From positions 62,001 to 126,000 of the forward strand of contig DRHW01000005.1 of assembly GCA_011053005.1 (NCBI GenBank): DNA of 64,000 bases, in the 5' to 3' direction. Within the stretch, counting starts at the first letter, position 1, and every line of letters starts with the position of its first letter. This document shows, in pieces, positions 26,207-36,170 of the stretch. The notes beneath the pieces were generated by a model, which ran no database searches, was not told the origin of the DNA, and worked only from the letters and a program-made list of their open reading frames with translations. The DNA comes from Methylophaga sp. (GTDB lineage: Bacteria; Pseudomonadota; Gammaproteobacteria; Nitrosococcales; Methylophagaceae). The translations under genes were made by a program, and so were the position numbers.

Positions 26207-26557
26207 TTAACAACATGTTTGATTAGGACGATCTGACATAGTCTGCAAAGACTGGCGATCATCCTGAAATGGCGAGGTATTAGAAATACCCACAATGGTA
26301 GTTTGAATAACCTGCGTTGCCCATTCCGGCAATGCATCACTCACTCGGTAGTAAACCCATAAACCTTGGCGACGGGACAATAACAGCCCCGCTGCTTTGA
26401 GTTGGGCAAGGTGGCGTGAAATAACAGGCTGCGCTAAGGCGAGCGCATGTGTCAGCTCACATACGCACAACTCGCCTTCTTGTTGGAGCAAGACTAAAGC
26501 CCGTAATCGCATCGGATGCGATAAGGCGGAATAAAAATCATCGGCTTGTAAATCCAT
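26207..26557 (-). CDS. arsR: ArsR-family arsenic-responsive repressor
   Basis: A winged-helix repressor that lets go of DNA when it binds trivalent arsenic. From ATG 26557 (GAGGTG nine bases upstream; the longer reading from 26617 would include promoter sequence) it has 116 residues. The metal motif ELCVCEL gives C31 and C33 in the DNA-recognition region, as in the classic type I ArsR. A terminal CC pair (115-116) could add ligands. The recognition helix is AQPVISRHLAQLK. It heads the operon with gapdh (start 15 bases on) and arsJ. Confidence 0.94.
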   Translation of the reverse strand: MDLQADDFYSALSHPMRLRALVLLQQEGELCVCELTHALALAQPVISRHLAQLKAAGLLLSRRQGLWVYYRVSDALPEWATQVIQTTIVGISNTSPFQDDRQSLQTMSDRPNQTCC

Positions 26558-26585
26558 AACATGACACCTCAAACAAAACATACTG

Positions 26586-26617
26586 AAAACTATATATATG
26601 GTTTTGTAGATATGCAA
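26586..26617 (-). promoter_or_regulatory. arsR promoter with overlapping palindromic operator
   Basis: Minus-strand TTGCAT (26617-26612), 17 bases, and TATAGT (26594-26589) form a near-ideal sigma-70 promoter. A 20-bp palindrome with one mismatched pair (arms AAAAC and GTTTT at 26586-26605) covers the -10 element, where ArsR would block polymerase. Operator identity is inferred. Confidence 0.7.
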
Positions 26618-26703
26618 GTGTTAATGTATAAAAAGAACAATGATTCATAACAGATCGAATAAACCTCAACCAGGCAACCGTTTATTTCCGCTGTATAAAC
26701 GCA

Positions 26704-26741
26704 AAAAAGTCGTGTCAGCAAGCTTGCTGACACGACTTTTT
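26704..26741 (-). terminator. Strong bidirectional terminator
   Basis: A long perfect hairpin: GTCGTGTCAGCA and TGCTGACACGAC around AGCT, flanked by A6 and T5. It lies about 37 bases after the stop of the SH3-domain gene on the minus strand and separates it from the ars operon downstream. Confidence 0.85.
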
Positions 26742-26777
26742 ATATTCGGAACTGATTTAAGTAAAAAGTAGACGCGC

Positions 26778-27452
26778 TTAAAAACTACCCCAGCTATCTT
26801 TTTTCTGGAAGCGTAAGCGAGGTAAGATTAGACCTAGTAACAAACCGCCAAACAACACTGCCGAACCGATCAAAAACCAACTTTTTGCATCATTATCTTT
26901 CAAAGCACTATTTTCGATGACCAGCAGTTGTGTGTCATGATCAACTTGTTGCAATTTTTCTTTTAATTGACGGTTTTCATTATCTAAACCCACTGCATTT
27001 GATGCCGTTTTACGAAGATCATCTAACTCAGTGCTTAAGCGCTGCGCCGTTTCTCTCAACGCCATGTTTTCGCCGTCAGCATCTGTGTTTTTAGAGCTTA
27101 AATTCTCAAGTTCTTCTTTATATTTTGTAACTTCTAACTGCAAATTAGCTACTTTTTGTTCACTAGCAGCAATGCGATCACGTGCACTGGGTGTATTTGA
27201 TAAATAACGTGATAACACCCAACCTTCAACACCTTGTTCAGTTCGAACTTTAGAATAGCCTGTAGGATCGGTTTCGAGCACTTCCAACTTCGCACCACTT
27301 GTTAGCATTTTACGAATGCCAAATTTGACACCTTGACCGCTACGCATGGTGATTTCAAGCTCATCAGACACATAGCGACTTGCCCCAGCCATGCTAAGTA
27401 AAGGAGTGAGTAAGGGAATGACGAGGAGCATGCTTAGAAGCATTTTTTTCAC
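26778..27452 (-). CDS. SH3-domain, coiled-coil membrane protein (TIGR04211 family)
   Basis: A 224-residue envelope protein. It has a signal peptide (cleavage near SMA-GA, 23), a bacterial SH3 domain (about 26-88: YVSDELEITMRSGQGVKFG and VEGWVLSRYL), a coiled coil (about 93-185, rich in E/K/L/Q), and one C-terminal membrane helix (WFLIGSAVLFGGLLLGLIL, about 191-210) with a basic tail. This layout matches the YgiM-type TIGR04211 family. The SH3 domain should sit in the periplasm and may contact peptidoglycan. It is transcribed alone and closed by a strong terminator. Confidence 0.88.
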   Translation of the reverse strand: MKKMLLSMLLVIPLLTPLLSMAGASRYVSDELEITMRSGQGVKFGIRKMLTSGAKLEVLETDPTGYSKVRTEQGVEGWVLSRYLSNTPSARDRIAASEQKVANLQLEVTKYKEELENLSSKNTDADGENMALRETAQRLSTELDDLRKTASNAVGLDNENRQLKEKLQQVDHDTQLLVIENSALKDNDAKSWFLIGSAVLFGGLLLGLILPRLRFQKKDSWGSF

Positions 27453-27776
27453 GATAAACCTGCTATATCATAGAGTTAAAAAATATATTTTATCAGATGA
27501 TCCCACAGCGCAGGTCATTACATCACAATAAATTATTCGCTTTATTGCCAGTGCACAGCACAATTTTGCGTATTTACGTCTGTTTTTGAAGCATTTTTTC
27601 ACTAAAGACCCGGCATAAAAAAGAATCCTAACCAGCTCGATTTAACCCTGCTTATGAACAAGCAATATTGAACCCCACTTGAACTTTACGCATCAAAAGA
27701 CTTCATCATCCGTTTCATCACTTTGTAATATTAACTTGCTATCTTTCCATCAGTTAATAGCAAAGGTAATAAAACA
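27453..27776. other. Divergent non-coding region between the SH3 gene and arsC
   Basis: No ORF or stable repeat of note. It must carry both divergent promoters. A TAATAT at about 27727 upstream of arsC is a possible -10 without a good -35. No copy of the arsR palindrome is visible, so ArsR control of arsC is not supported by sequence. Confidence 0.5.
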
Positions 27777-28196
27777 ATGGACAAAATGAGAATACTATTT
27801 TTGTGTACCGGTAATGCCTGCCGCTCACAAATGGCCGAAGGATGGACCAAGAAACTTGCCGGAAATCATGTCGAAGTCATATCCGCAGGCATTGAAGCCC
27901 ACGGTCAAAATGATCACGCCATTATTACGATGGCAGAAATAGGCATTGATATCTCGGAACAAGAATCCATTCGCGTCAATGGTGAAATGCTGGAATGGGC
28001 TGATTTATTGGTCACACTTTGTGACAACGCTGAAGAACAATGTCCAGTACTTAATCCTCTCACCATAAAGCTACATTTACCGATGCCTGATCCTGCCAAA
28101 AAGAAAGGTTCAGATGCCGAGATCCAAGCTGAATTTCGTGAAGCACGAGAAAAAGTTAAACAACGTGTCACCTATGTGCTTGAACACCTGAACTAG
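27777..28196 (+). CDS. arsC: Arsenate reductase, thioredoxin-coupled (LMW-PTPase type)
   Basis: It reduces arsenate to arsenite using three cysteines in relay and thioredoxin as donor. In this 139-residue protein the phosphatase-like loop is C10-TGNAC-R16-S17, and the relay cysteines are C82 and C89 in LCDNAEEQC. These numbers equal those of the staphylococcal plasmid enzyme, which supports the start at 27777. The aspartate of MPDPAKKKG is the general acid. It is not in the arsR operon, about 1.2 kb away on the other strand, and no arsenite pump (arsB or acr3) is in the window. Confidence 0.94.
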   Translation: MDKMRILFLCTGNACRSQMAEGWTKKLAGNHVEVISAGIEAHGQNDHAIITMAEIGIDISEQESIRVNGEMLEWADLLVTLCDNAEEQCPVLNPLTIKLHLPMPDPAKKKGSDAEIQAEFREAREKVKQRVTYVLEHLN

Positions 28197-28199
28197 ACA

Positions 28200-30098
28200 C
28201 TAATAATTAGCCCATATTTTGGTCGCTTCCAGTAGTGTTGACGCGCTGCTGTCATTCACTTTATTCACCAATGTCAACTGTCTATGATCTTCATCTTGCT
28301 CGGCCTCAATAGTAATATCCGTCACTTTCAATTGAACTAGACTATTCCCACTCACTTTTTTAGCCATCGACTTGGCTAATGTCGCATGTTCAGACAAATC
28401 AGCCTCATTGTTTATCGTGTCAAAATCGAGCAGCCTTACCGCACCAATCGACAAACACAATAATGGAAAAAATACGCTATTTCCATGACGATCTTGTGCT
28501 GTGATCCCCTGCTCTTTTAAATGTTTATGTGAGTATAAATCTGTCTGGTGCTCAGTAAATGTCGTTAAAATATCATGACAACGTCTTTGCCAATCTTCAC
28601 TTTCAAATAAAATAATAAAATCATCGCCGCCTACATGGCCCACAAAATCCAGCTGAGGATTAATATGCGCCGTTAAGATATTCGCCGTTGTATTAATTAC
28701 TTTATCGCCTTTTCCATAGCCATAAATATCGTTATAAGGCTTAAAGTTATCCAAATCAAAATAACAAATCACCGCATCTCGACCTTGAGTTATCACCTCG
28801 GTGGTTTGTTCGCTAATCGGCACATTACCTGGCAAACCACTTAAAGGATTGGCATGACGCGCCGTGGTAATTTGTAAATCGGTAATTTGTCGGAGCAAAT
28901 CCATCAAACTACCGACACCTCTATACCGATCACTTTCCGTAATGATGAACATACCGTGCTGTAATGTCGTGTCTTGACTGGTAATACGCTGGCTTAAATT
29001 TTTAAGCGGTAAAGCAACATCGGCGATGGTCGGGTTGGCATCCATAAAGAGATGAATCGGCTTCCTACCATGCAGTTCACGCCCATAACGGCTTGCATAT
29101 AAATTCATAATTTCATCACGCCACACTATGCCAACCACGGAGTTATCAACATTAATAACGGGTAATGCAATCAGATCGGCCACATGTTGAAAACGCTCAC
29201 CAACAGCCGTTACATCATCGTGCGCCATCACAGGTGCCATCGGCGTTAATAAGCTTGAAACTAAAGTATTGGCACGTGGCGCGCCCGCTCTAAACATCGA
29301 AACCGATTTCCTCTTTGCAAATAAAGCCTCGTCAATACTTCGTTCGGGTTGAAAAGCAGGTCGGCCAAAATAATAACCTTGTACAAACTCAATATTCATT
29401 TCATCAACGGTACGATATTCCTCTCGTACCTCAATGCCTTCACCGACGATACGGCAATTAATGCCCTTAGCAATATCCACCATCGATTGAACAAACTGAC
29501 GTTTATGACGATCTTGATGAATATTTTGCATAAAATGACGATCAAGTTTGACAAAATCAGGCTTAATTTCTGACCAAGTACGCAAGCCAGAATAGCCCGC
29601 CCCCAAATCATCAATCGCAATCGAAAAGCCCATGTCACGATAATGTTCGGTAGCACTTCGCATCAACTCATAGTCATCAATGGGATATTGCTCGGTCAAT
29701 TCGATCACTACTTTGTCAGCCGATAAACCTGATTTTTTGACAAAGTCGAGCGTTAAACCATGTTGATAATCCTGCTGTAATAACACTTCAGGAATCGTAT
29801 TAATAAAGAGCTTTGCATCCAACTGAAATTTGCCAAATTGCTTAATCGACACTTCCCGGCACAATAAATCTAACTCTGCAAGACGACCATGACGACTTGC
29901 TGCATCAAATAAATTAATTGGTGAATGTAATGGTCCATCAGAAGGCCCACGAATCAGCGCCTCATAACCATATATTTTATTTTCTTTAATTGAAACAATT
30001 GGTTGAAACATAGGCGTCAGCGTAGCATTGCGCAATATATCATCCAGCAATTGATATTGTGCATATTCATCTTTAGTCATCTTTAATCCAATGTTCAA
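28200..30098 (-). CDS. EAL-CBS-GGDEF c-di-GMP signalling protein
   Basis: A 632-residue cytosolic protein with the phosphodiesterase domain first. The EAL domain (about 20-265) keeps YEALIRG, VIELTE, the DD pair in AIDDLGAGYSGL, VKLDR and GEGIE, so it should cleave c-di-GMP. Two CBS motifs (about 290-410) may bind nucleotides. A GGDEF domain (about 440-600) reads GGDDF; it lacks the upstream RxxD inhibitory site (PQLD instead). No membrane segment or signal peptide is seen. Its start lies just after the porin terminator, so it has its own promoter; its stop meets arsC's with three bases between. Confidence 0.92.
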   Translation of the reverse strand: MNIGLKMTKDEYAQYQLLDDILRNATLTPMFQPIVSIKENKIYGYEALIRGPSDGPLHSPINLFDAASRHGRLAELDLLCREVSIKQFGKFQLDAKLFINTIPEVLLQQDYQHGLTLDFVKKSGLSADKVVIELTEQYPIDDYELMRSATEHYRDMGFSIAIDDLGAGYSGLRTWSEIKPDFVKLDRHFMQNIHQDRHKRQFVQSMVDIAKGINCRIVGEGIEVREEYRTVDEMNIEFVQGYYFGRPAFQPERSIDEALFAKRKSVSMFRAGAPRANTLVSSLLTPMAPVMAHDDVTAVGERFQHVADLIALPVINVDNSVVGIVWRDEIMNLYASRYGRELHGRKPIHLFMDANPTIADVALPLKNLSQRITSQDTTLQHGMFIITESDRYRGVGSLMDLLRQITDLQITTARHANPLSGLPGNVPISEQTTEVITQGRDAVICYFDLDNFKPYNDIYGYGKGDKVINTTANILTAHINPQLDFVGHVGGDDFIILFESEDWQRRCHDILTTFTEHQTDLYSHKHLKEQGITAQDRHGNSVFFPLLCLSIGAVRLLDFDTINNEADLSEHATLAKSMAKKVSGNSLVQLKVTDITIEAEQDEDHRQLTLVNKVNDSSASTLLEATKIWANY

Positions 30099-30108
30099 TT
30101 ATTAAGTT

Positions 30109-30143
30109 AAAAAAAAACCTCACCCAAATAATCAGGTGAGGCC
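30109..30143 (-). terminator. Terminator of the porin gene
   Basis: Minus-strand GCCTCACC, a 9-base loop, GGGTGAGG, then nine thymidines. A textbook Rho-independent terminator about 50 bases after the porin stop. Confidence 0.9.
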
Positions 30144-30190
30144 TTTTAGGTTACGAGAGTAACTGTAACTTTTTCGGTTTAGGCAACGGC

Positions 30191-31519
30191 TTACCAGTAC
30201 GCTTGTGCACGGAATTTAAGTGCTGATGGTTCGTAATTTACATTCGTACCATTTACTTGCAAATCTGTGACGTTGTCATAGTTCAGCATCAAACGTGTGT
30301 TTTGTGTTGGGTAGTAATTTACACCCAAAGTCCATTTATCAGCTTCATCACTGTTTCCGCTATCATCAATTTCAAGCGTTTCGAAACGAGCCGCAAGCTG
30401 CCATGCACCTGCAGGCGATTTAGGTGTAATGCCTGATGTGTAACCATTTTTCCACTTTAAAGATTCGCCTGTTAAGAAGTAACCTGCTTCGATAGCGTAA
30501 CCCTTAATATCAACATCTGAACCCGTTTCTCTCTCAGCGGTGTAATCGTTGTACTCTGCGATAGCATGGAATGAACCAAATACACCCAAAGCGTCTAATG
30601 TATAAGCATTAGAACCATCAGTTGCAAATGTTCCTGTATCTAAATGACGAGTCGCATCTTTGTGACTGACTAAGCGCTGTCTGAAACGGAAATCATCACC
30701 GCCACCTTTAGTTAATAAGCCTGCACCCAATTGGACTAAGTGGGTTTTATCTTGCATGAAAGGCACGAATGTAGCGCGGGCAGCAAATGTGCTTCCGTTA
30801 CTATCAGTAGAACCTGATTCAATTTCACCATTTGTTAAACTTGTCGCTAATGACCATTTGTAATCAGCTGCAGCAAGTGAAGCAACAACACCGCTCTCAC
30901 GAGCAGGAGATACTGAGCTATCAGCAAACAACGGACGATCCATGAATGTCATGTACTTAGAGCTGATCTTTGTATTTAAGCCATAAGCTACGTGTGATTG
31001 ACCCAATTTAACGTCATATCCCAAGTCATTAAATTTGTTGCCGTAGCTGATGTAAGCATCTTTAATTGATGTGTCGCCAGTAGCGAAATCACCTTCAAAT
31101 TTGTAACCCCAATCGTAGATTGAACCTTCAAAACCTAAACGTGCACGACGTAATTCTGTACCTTGAAAATCTTCGGCACCAGAGTCATCTTCATCGGTAT
31201 CAATCGCATCCCACATTACACGACCGATTGGTTGAAATGACCAATTACCATCTTGGCTTTCAATTTTAATCTTGCCATCTGTAGTAATTTTAGGCATTTC
31301 TGATTTTGCAGTTTTTAAATCATTTTTAACTGCTTCCACTTCTTCTGCATCTGCTTTAGATGCATTGGTTAGCAATTCATAGTTTTCAGAAGTAATCGTA
31401 CCTTGATCTTTTAGAACTTTAAGCAAGTCCATCATGGCATCGTTGTTTGCTTGTGCTGGTAAAACTGCTGAGCCAAATAATGCACCAGCAATTAAGAGTG
31501 AAGATGTTTTTAATTTCAA
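30191..31519 (-). CDS. O/P-family (phosphate-selective type) porin
   Basis: A 442-residue outer-membrane porin of the OprO/OprP family. It has a signal peptide (cleavage near AQA-NN, 25), a short helical/coiled segment (about 28-75: DLLKVLKDQGTITSENYELL and a KN/KA-rich part) for trimer or wall contact, and then barrel strands beginning FQPIGRVMWDAIDTDED with the family block ELRRARLGFEGSIYDWGYKFEGDF. The last residues FRAQAYW end in an aromatic. The start is TTG with AGAGGA upstream. The family includes phosphate and pyrophosphate channels, but members also pass other anions and no Pho box was found in front. Confidence 0.88.
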   Translation of the reverse strand: MKLKTSSLLIAGALFGSAVLPAQANNDAMMDLLKVLKDQGTITSENYELLTNASKADAEEVEAVKNDLKTAKSEMPKITTDGKIKIESQDGNWSFQPIGRVMWDAIDTDEDDSGAEDFQGTELRRARLGFEGSIYDWGYKFEGDFATGDTSIKDAYISYGNKFNDLGYDVKLGQSHVAYGLNTKISSKYMTFMDRPLFADSSVSPARESGVVASLAAADYKWSLATSLTNGEIESGSTDSNGSTFAARATFVPFMQDKTHLVQLGAGLLTKGGGDDFRFRQRLVSHKDATRHLDTGTFATDGSNAYTLDALGVFGSFHAIAEYNDYTAERETGSDVDIKGYAIEAGYFLTGESLKWKNGYTSGITPKSPAGAWQLAARFETLEIDDSGNSDEADKWTLGVNYYPTQNTRLMLNYDNVTDLQVNGTNVNYEPSALKFRAQAYW

Positions 31520-31828
31520 GGGGATATCCTCTTGGTAGTTTATGAAAAAATTGTCCGGAGCCCTGTCCGAGTTCGCTTACCTTAACGATTAAATATTTCA
31601 AAAATATGACGACGGTGAAATTATTTGCTTTTGCGAGACAAAGTTTATTTATTGTTGTTTTACTGCAACACAAACATCTAACGTGACCGCACCTTGAAAA
31701 GCAGTGTCTTTGGCACAATCTACCTTTAAGTAAAGAATCAATACGCAGAGCAGATTCACTGAATAGTTAATGAGTCATGCTCTTTAAGCGTTATCAGTAA
31801 CGCTTTGTCATCCTGAAAGGAAAAAAGA
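31520..31828. other. Divergent non-coding region between the porin gene and fxsA
   Basis: It carries the leaders and ribosome sites of the porin (AGAGGA, minus) and fxsA (AAAGGAA, plus). I searched it for a 7-4-7 Pho box on both strands and saw none, and no ORF here is convincing. Confidence 0.5.
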
Positions 31829-32284
31829 ATGTTTCGCTCTTTATTTTTACTATTTCTACTCGTGCCAATGATTGAGATTTATTTCTTAATTAAAGTTGGC
31901 TCGGTAATCGGTGCTGGCTGGACGATATTTGCCGTTATTGGCACGGCAGTATTGGGAGCAGGTTTATTGCGCATACAAGGTTTAAGTACCTTTCAGCGTG
32001 CACAGGCAACGATGGCTAATGGCGAAGTGCCAGCGGTGGCGATGTTAGAAGGTGTGGCGTTAGCATTAAGTGGCTTTCTATTATTAATGCCTGGCTTTTT
32101 TACTGATACCATCGGATTTCTATTGTTGATACCAATGCTTCGTCAATCACTGATCAAACGCGCCATGAAAAACAATCCATTTTTCTATCGCAGCCAAACA
32201 ATGCGCCCCCATCAGACTTACAATCAATCGACCATTATTGAAGGTGAGATTGTTGATGATGACTCGGATAAATACATCAAATAA
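31829..32284 (+). CDS. fxsA: FxsA family membrane protein
   Basis: A 151-residue inner-membrane protein with hydrophobic segments at about 2-22, 27-47 and 72-102. Family motifs are PMIEIYFLIKVG at the N-terminus and LMPGFFTDTIGFLLLIP in the last helix, followed by a hydrophilic tail. In E. coli, FxsA overproduction relieves exclusion of phage T7 by the F plasmid; its normal role is unknown. As in E. coli, it lies directly upstream of groES-groEL, with a heat-shock-type promoter in between. Confidence 0.92.
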   Translation: MFRSLFLLFLLVPMIEIYFLIKVGSVIGAGWTIFAVIGTAVLGAGLLRIQGLSTFQRAQATMANGEVPAVAMLEGVALALSGFLLLMPGFFTDTIGFLLLIPMLRQSLIKRAMKNNPFFYRSQTMRPHQTYNQSTIIEGEIVDDDSDKYIK

Positions 32285-32296
32285 TTTCATCTCTCA

Positions 32297-32325
32297 CCCC
32301 TTGAAGTTTATTTTTACAACCCCAT
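32297..32325 (+). promoter_or_regulatory. Sigma-32 (heat-shock) promoter of groES-groEL
   Basis: CCCCTTGAA ending at 32305, 14 bases, and CCCCAT at 32320-32325. These match the sigma-32 consensus (CCCTTGAA, 13-17 bases, CCCCAT). No CIRCE element is seen, so control is by RpoH and not HrcA. Confidence 0.85.
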
Positions 32326-32371
32326 CTTTGTGGTTCGTATTTTATTGTTAGATATTTTTGAGGTTATATAG

Positions 32372-32662
32372 ATGAATATTCGTCCCCTTCATGATCGGGT
32401 AGTTGTACGTCGCACAGAAGAAGAAACAATGAGCGCGGGTGGTATCGTGCTTCCTGGTAGCGCAGCTGAAAAACCAGCACAAGGTATTATCGTTGCAGCG
32501 GGTAACGGCAAAATCACAGATTCTGGTGATGTTCGTACAATGGACGTTAAAGTTGGCGATAAAATCTTGTTCGGCAAATACGCTGGAACAGAAATCAAAG
32601 TCGACGGTGAAGAATTATTAGTCATGCGTGAAGATGACATCGTTGCGGTAATCGAAGCTTAA
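32372..32662 (+). CDS. groES: Co-chaperonin GroES
   Basis: The 10-kDa lid of the GroEL folding chamber, 96 residues, full length. It opens with [14 protein letters not shown]. The mobile loop that binds GroEL reads [15 protein letters not shown] (about 17-31), with the IVL tripeptide intact. The end is [12 protein letters not shown] good ribosome site GAGGT lies about seven bases before the ATG. It is separated from groEL by 176 bases, far more than the 40-odd of E. coli, because of a palindromic insert. Confidence 0.98.
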   Translation: MNIRPLHDRVVVRRTEEETMSAGGIVLPGSAAEKPAQGIIVAAGNGKITDSGDVRTMDVKVGDKILFGKYAGTEIKVDGEELLVMREDDIVAVIEA

Positions 32663-32677
32663 GCAACTAAAAACATC

Positions 32678-32767
32678 GTTATTCCTTCTGAAAATTAATA
32701 GGATTCCATGCTAAAAACGAATCATTTTTAGCATGTTGGACAGCCCATTAAGTCAGCAAGGAATAAC
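32678..32767. repeat. 90-bp near-palindrome between groES and groEL
   Basis: Outer arms of 10 bp match perfectly (GTTATTCCTT at 32678-32687 with AAGGAATAAC at 32758-32767). Inner arms of 11 bp match perfectly (CATGCTAAAAA at 32707-32717 with TTTTTAGCATG at 32725-32735) around a 7-base loop. Between them CTGA/TCAG and TTAAT/ATTAA also pair. The whole could fold as one imperfect hairpin of about 40 bp in DNA or in the groESL transcript. It may be a small palindromic or MITE-like element, or a transcript-processing or attenuation structure. Confidence 0.8.
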
Positions 32768-32826
32768 ACCAAAGATAACTTAGATTAAACCCAATACCGG
32801 TTAATTTAAGACTTTCAAAATATTAA

Positions 32827-34476
<1,650 letters not shown>

Positions 34477-34584
34477 GCAAACGCTTACTTATAGTCCATT
34501 TAAATCAATGCGTTACAAAATATCGTAGGTATTGATGTAGGAAGGTTTAACAACGAACTTTTCTACCACTTTACGACAAACTAG

Positions 34585-34622
34585 AAACCCTCAATCATTT
34601 ATTTGATTGGGGGTTTTCTTTT
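34585..34622 (+). terminator. Terminator of the groES-groEL operon
   Basis: AAACCCTCAATCA pairs with TGATTGGGGGTTT around a short AT loop and is followed by TCTTTTTT. It lies about 110 bases after the groEL stop and isolates the next gene from heat-shock transcription. Confidence 0.9.
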
Positions 34623-34745
34623 TTGGGTTAACAAAATCCTTAAACGTATTTTGACTAATATCTTATTAATTACTCTTAACTCAGATTATTCGCTAAAATC
34701 GGATGATATAAATTACATTACAAATTAAAACCAGAGACTACTGCG

Positions 34746-36071
34746 TTGATAAGAAAAGCATCCGAATTACTTGAACTATTTATTCAAGCAGAAACTAACG
34801 TATTAGCTGACATTAAAATGCCTCATATGCCTACATTAGGTAGCGCATATGAAGAAGTGACAAAACAAGGTATAAATAAAGATTTTGCCATTCCAAAAAA
34901 CTTACACTTAAATGTAGTTTCAGGTTTTATATCAATTAATGGCGAAATGCTTACGCAGCAAATTGATTGTATGCTTATTCATGGAGAAGGTGAGCAATAT
35001 GGATTAACGGAACAATATATTTGTGATATCGAAATGGTTCTGTGTATCTTTGAAGTAAAAAAAACGCTAAGAAAACAAGATTATAGTGATGCTATAGATC
35101 ATCTTGCTGTTATTCGAAGGAAGTTTGCTGATTATTTTGAACACAAACTAACTATTGAAGGCTATAAGCCTGATATTACTCAATCAAGAAAGCATTTTTC
35201 TCAAATAACAGGAAAAATTGCTCCCGAAGATTATTCAGGAATCCATCAATTGTCCCAAAGTGATAGCATCCTTTTTTACTGCCTTGTTCAGGAATCTCTA
35301 GCTCCTGTAAGTATTATCCATGGCTATGATGGATACAAAACGGAGAACGGATTGCGAACAGCATTTATTGACATTTTGGAAGAAAAAAAAACAGAAAATG
35401 ACCAAGGATATGGAATTCCTTGTATTCCATCTTTAGTTACTTCCAACCAGTATTGTCTTGTAAAGGGAAATGGCTTTCCATTCTTAACTATAAAAGATGA
35501 AAATGAGTGGGTAGCAGTTTCTTCAACACGCCACAACTCGGCAAAACTAATTCTTGAATTAATCTGGTCAAAAATATCTTTTCACTTTGATATAAAAATG
35601 CCATGGAATGACGGGCTTCACATGGATAACTGTGAGCCTCTCTTAATAGCAAAAGCGATACAAATTGATGATAAGGCTGGCTGGATGTTCAATACGATCG
35701 AGTATAGAGAAAAGTATCTTCAACGCAATGATGATTGCGTTTGGGAGCCAGCTTGTTTAAGCAAGGTGGAAATATCAGCTATAAATCTCATGGCATCTAA
35801 CGGAGGATACCTCCATTTAGTAGATAAAAAATTGAATGATTATTTCAAAAATAAATATAACTCTACAATTTCTGATGTTAGTTTTAATTTGTTACAGACT
35901 AGATTTTTTATGGCGGAAGGAGAATACCTTCGACCAATTAATTCATACACCCTAATTGCAACTTTAGAAGACGGTAATGGTTATGTTTTTACTGAAAGAG
36001 ATAGATTCGAACTTTGGTGCCATAAAAATGGCGCTTCACCACAATATATGAGTCTAATATTTATAGAATAA
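34746..36071 (+). CDS. DUF6602-like protein with PD-(D/E)XK-type signature
   Basis: A 441-residue protein whose first 160 residues resemble the uncharacterised DUF6602 domain: MPTLGSAYEEVTKQGI, LNVVSGFI, QQIDCMLIHGEGEQ and CIFEVKKTL. The spacing D74 ... E103-x-K105 is that of a PD-(D/E)XK nuclease core. That is pattern reading; no nuclease activity is known for the family. The C-terminal 280 residues are not recognised. The start is TTG with a weak ribosome site, and upstream in-frame alternatives are not better. Codon use (more AGA, ATA, AAA) looks less biased than in neighbours. It stands alone behind the groEL terminator and may be an acquired gene. Confidence 0.75.
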   Translation: MIRKASELLELFIQAETNVLADIKMPHMPTLGSAYEEVTKQGINKDFAIPKNLHLNVVSGFISINGEMLTQQIDCMLIHGEGEQYGLTEQYICDIEMVLCIFEVKKTLRKQDYSDAIDHLAVIRRKFADYFEHKLTIEGYKPDITQSRKHFSQITGKIAPEDYSGIHQLSQSDSILFYCLVQESLAPVSIIHGYDGYKTENGLRTAFIDILEEKKTENDQGYGIPCIPSLVTSNQYCLVKGNGFPFLTIKDENEWVAVSSTRHNSAKLILELIWSKISFHFDIKMPWNDGLHMDNCEPLLIAKAIQIDDKAGWMFNTIEYREKYLQRNDDCVWEPACLSKVEISAINLMASNGGYLHLVDKKLNDYFKNKYNSTISDVSFNLLQTRFFMAEGEYLRPINSYTLIATLEDGNGYVFTERDRFELWCHKNGASPQYMSLIFIE

Positions 36072-36170
36072 AGCATAAAAAAATTTACAATTTTACATTT
36101 CGCTCAATGTACTAAAGAGTGTTAATACTGTTCATAACAGCGTAAACACTAATAAAATCAGAGATAACTC

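Noticed and set aside
31419-31718. 99-codon minus-strand ORF overlapping the porin signal region
   Set aside because: It lies in another frame across the porin start and leader; the porin frame has the signal peptide, ribosome site and family motifs.
31520-31828. Pho box before the porin
   Set aside because: The closest string on the minus strand (around 31617) matches one half repeat poorly and has no partner at 11-bp spacing.
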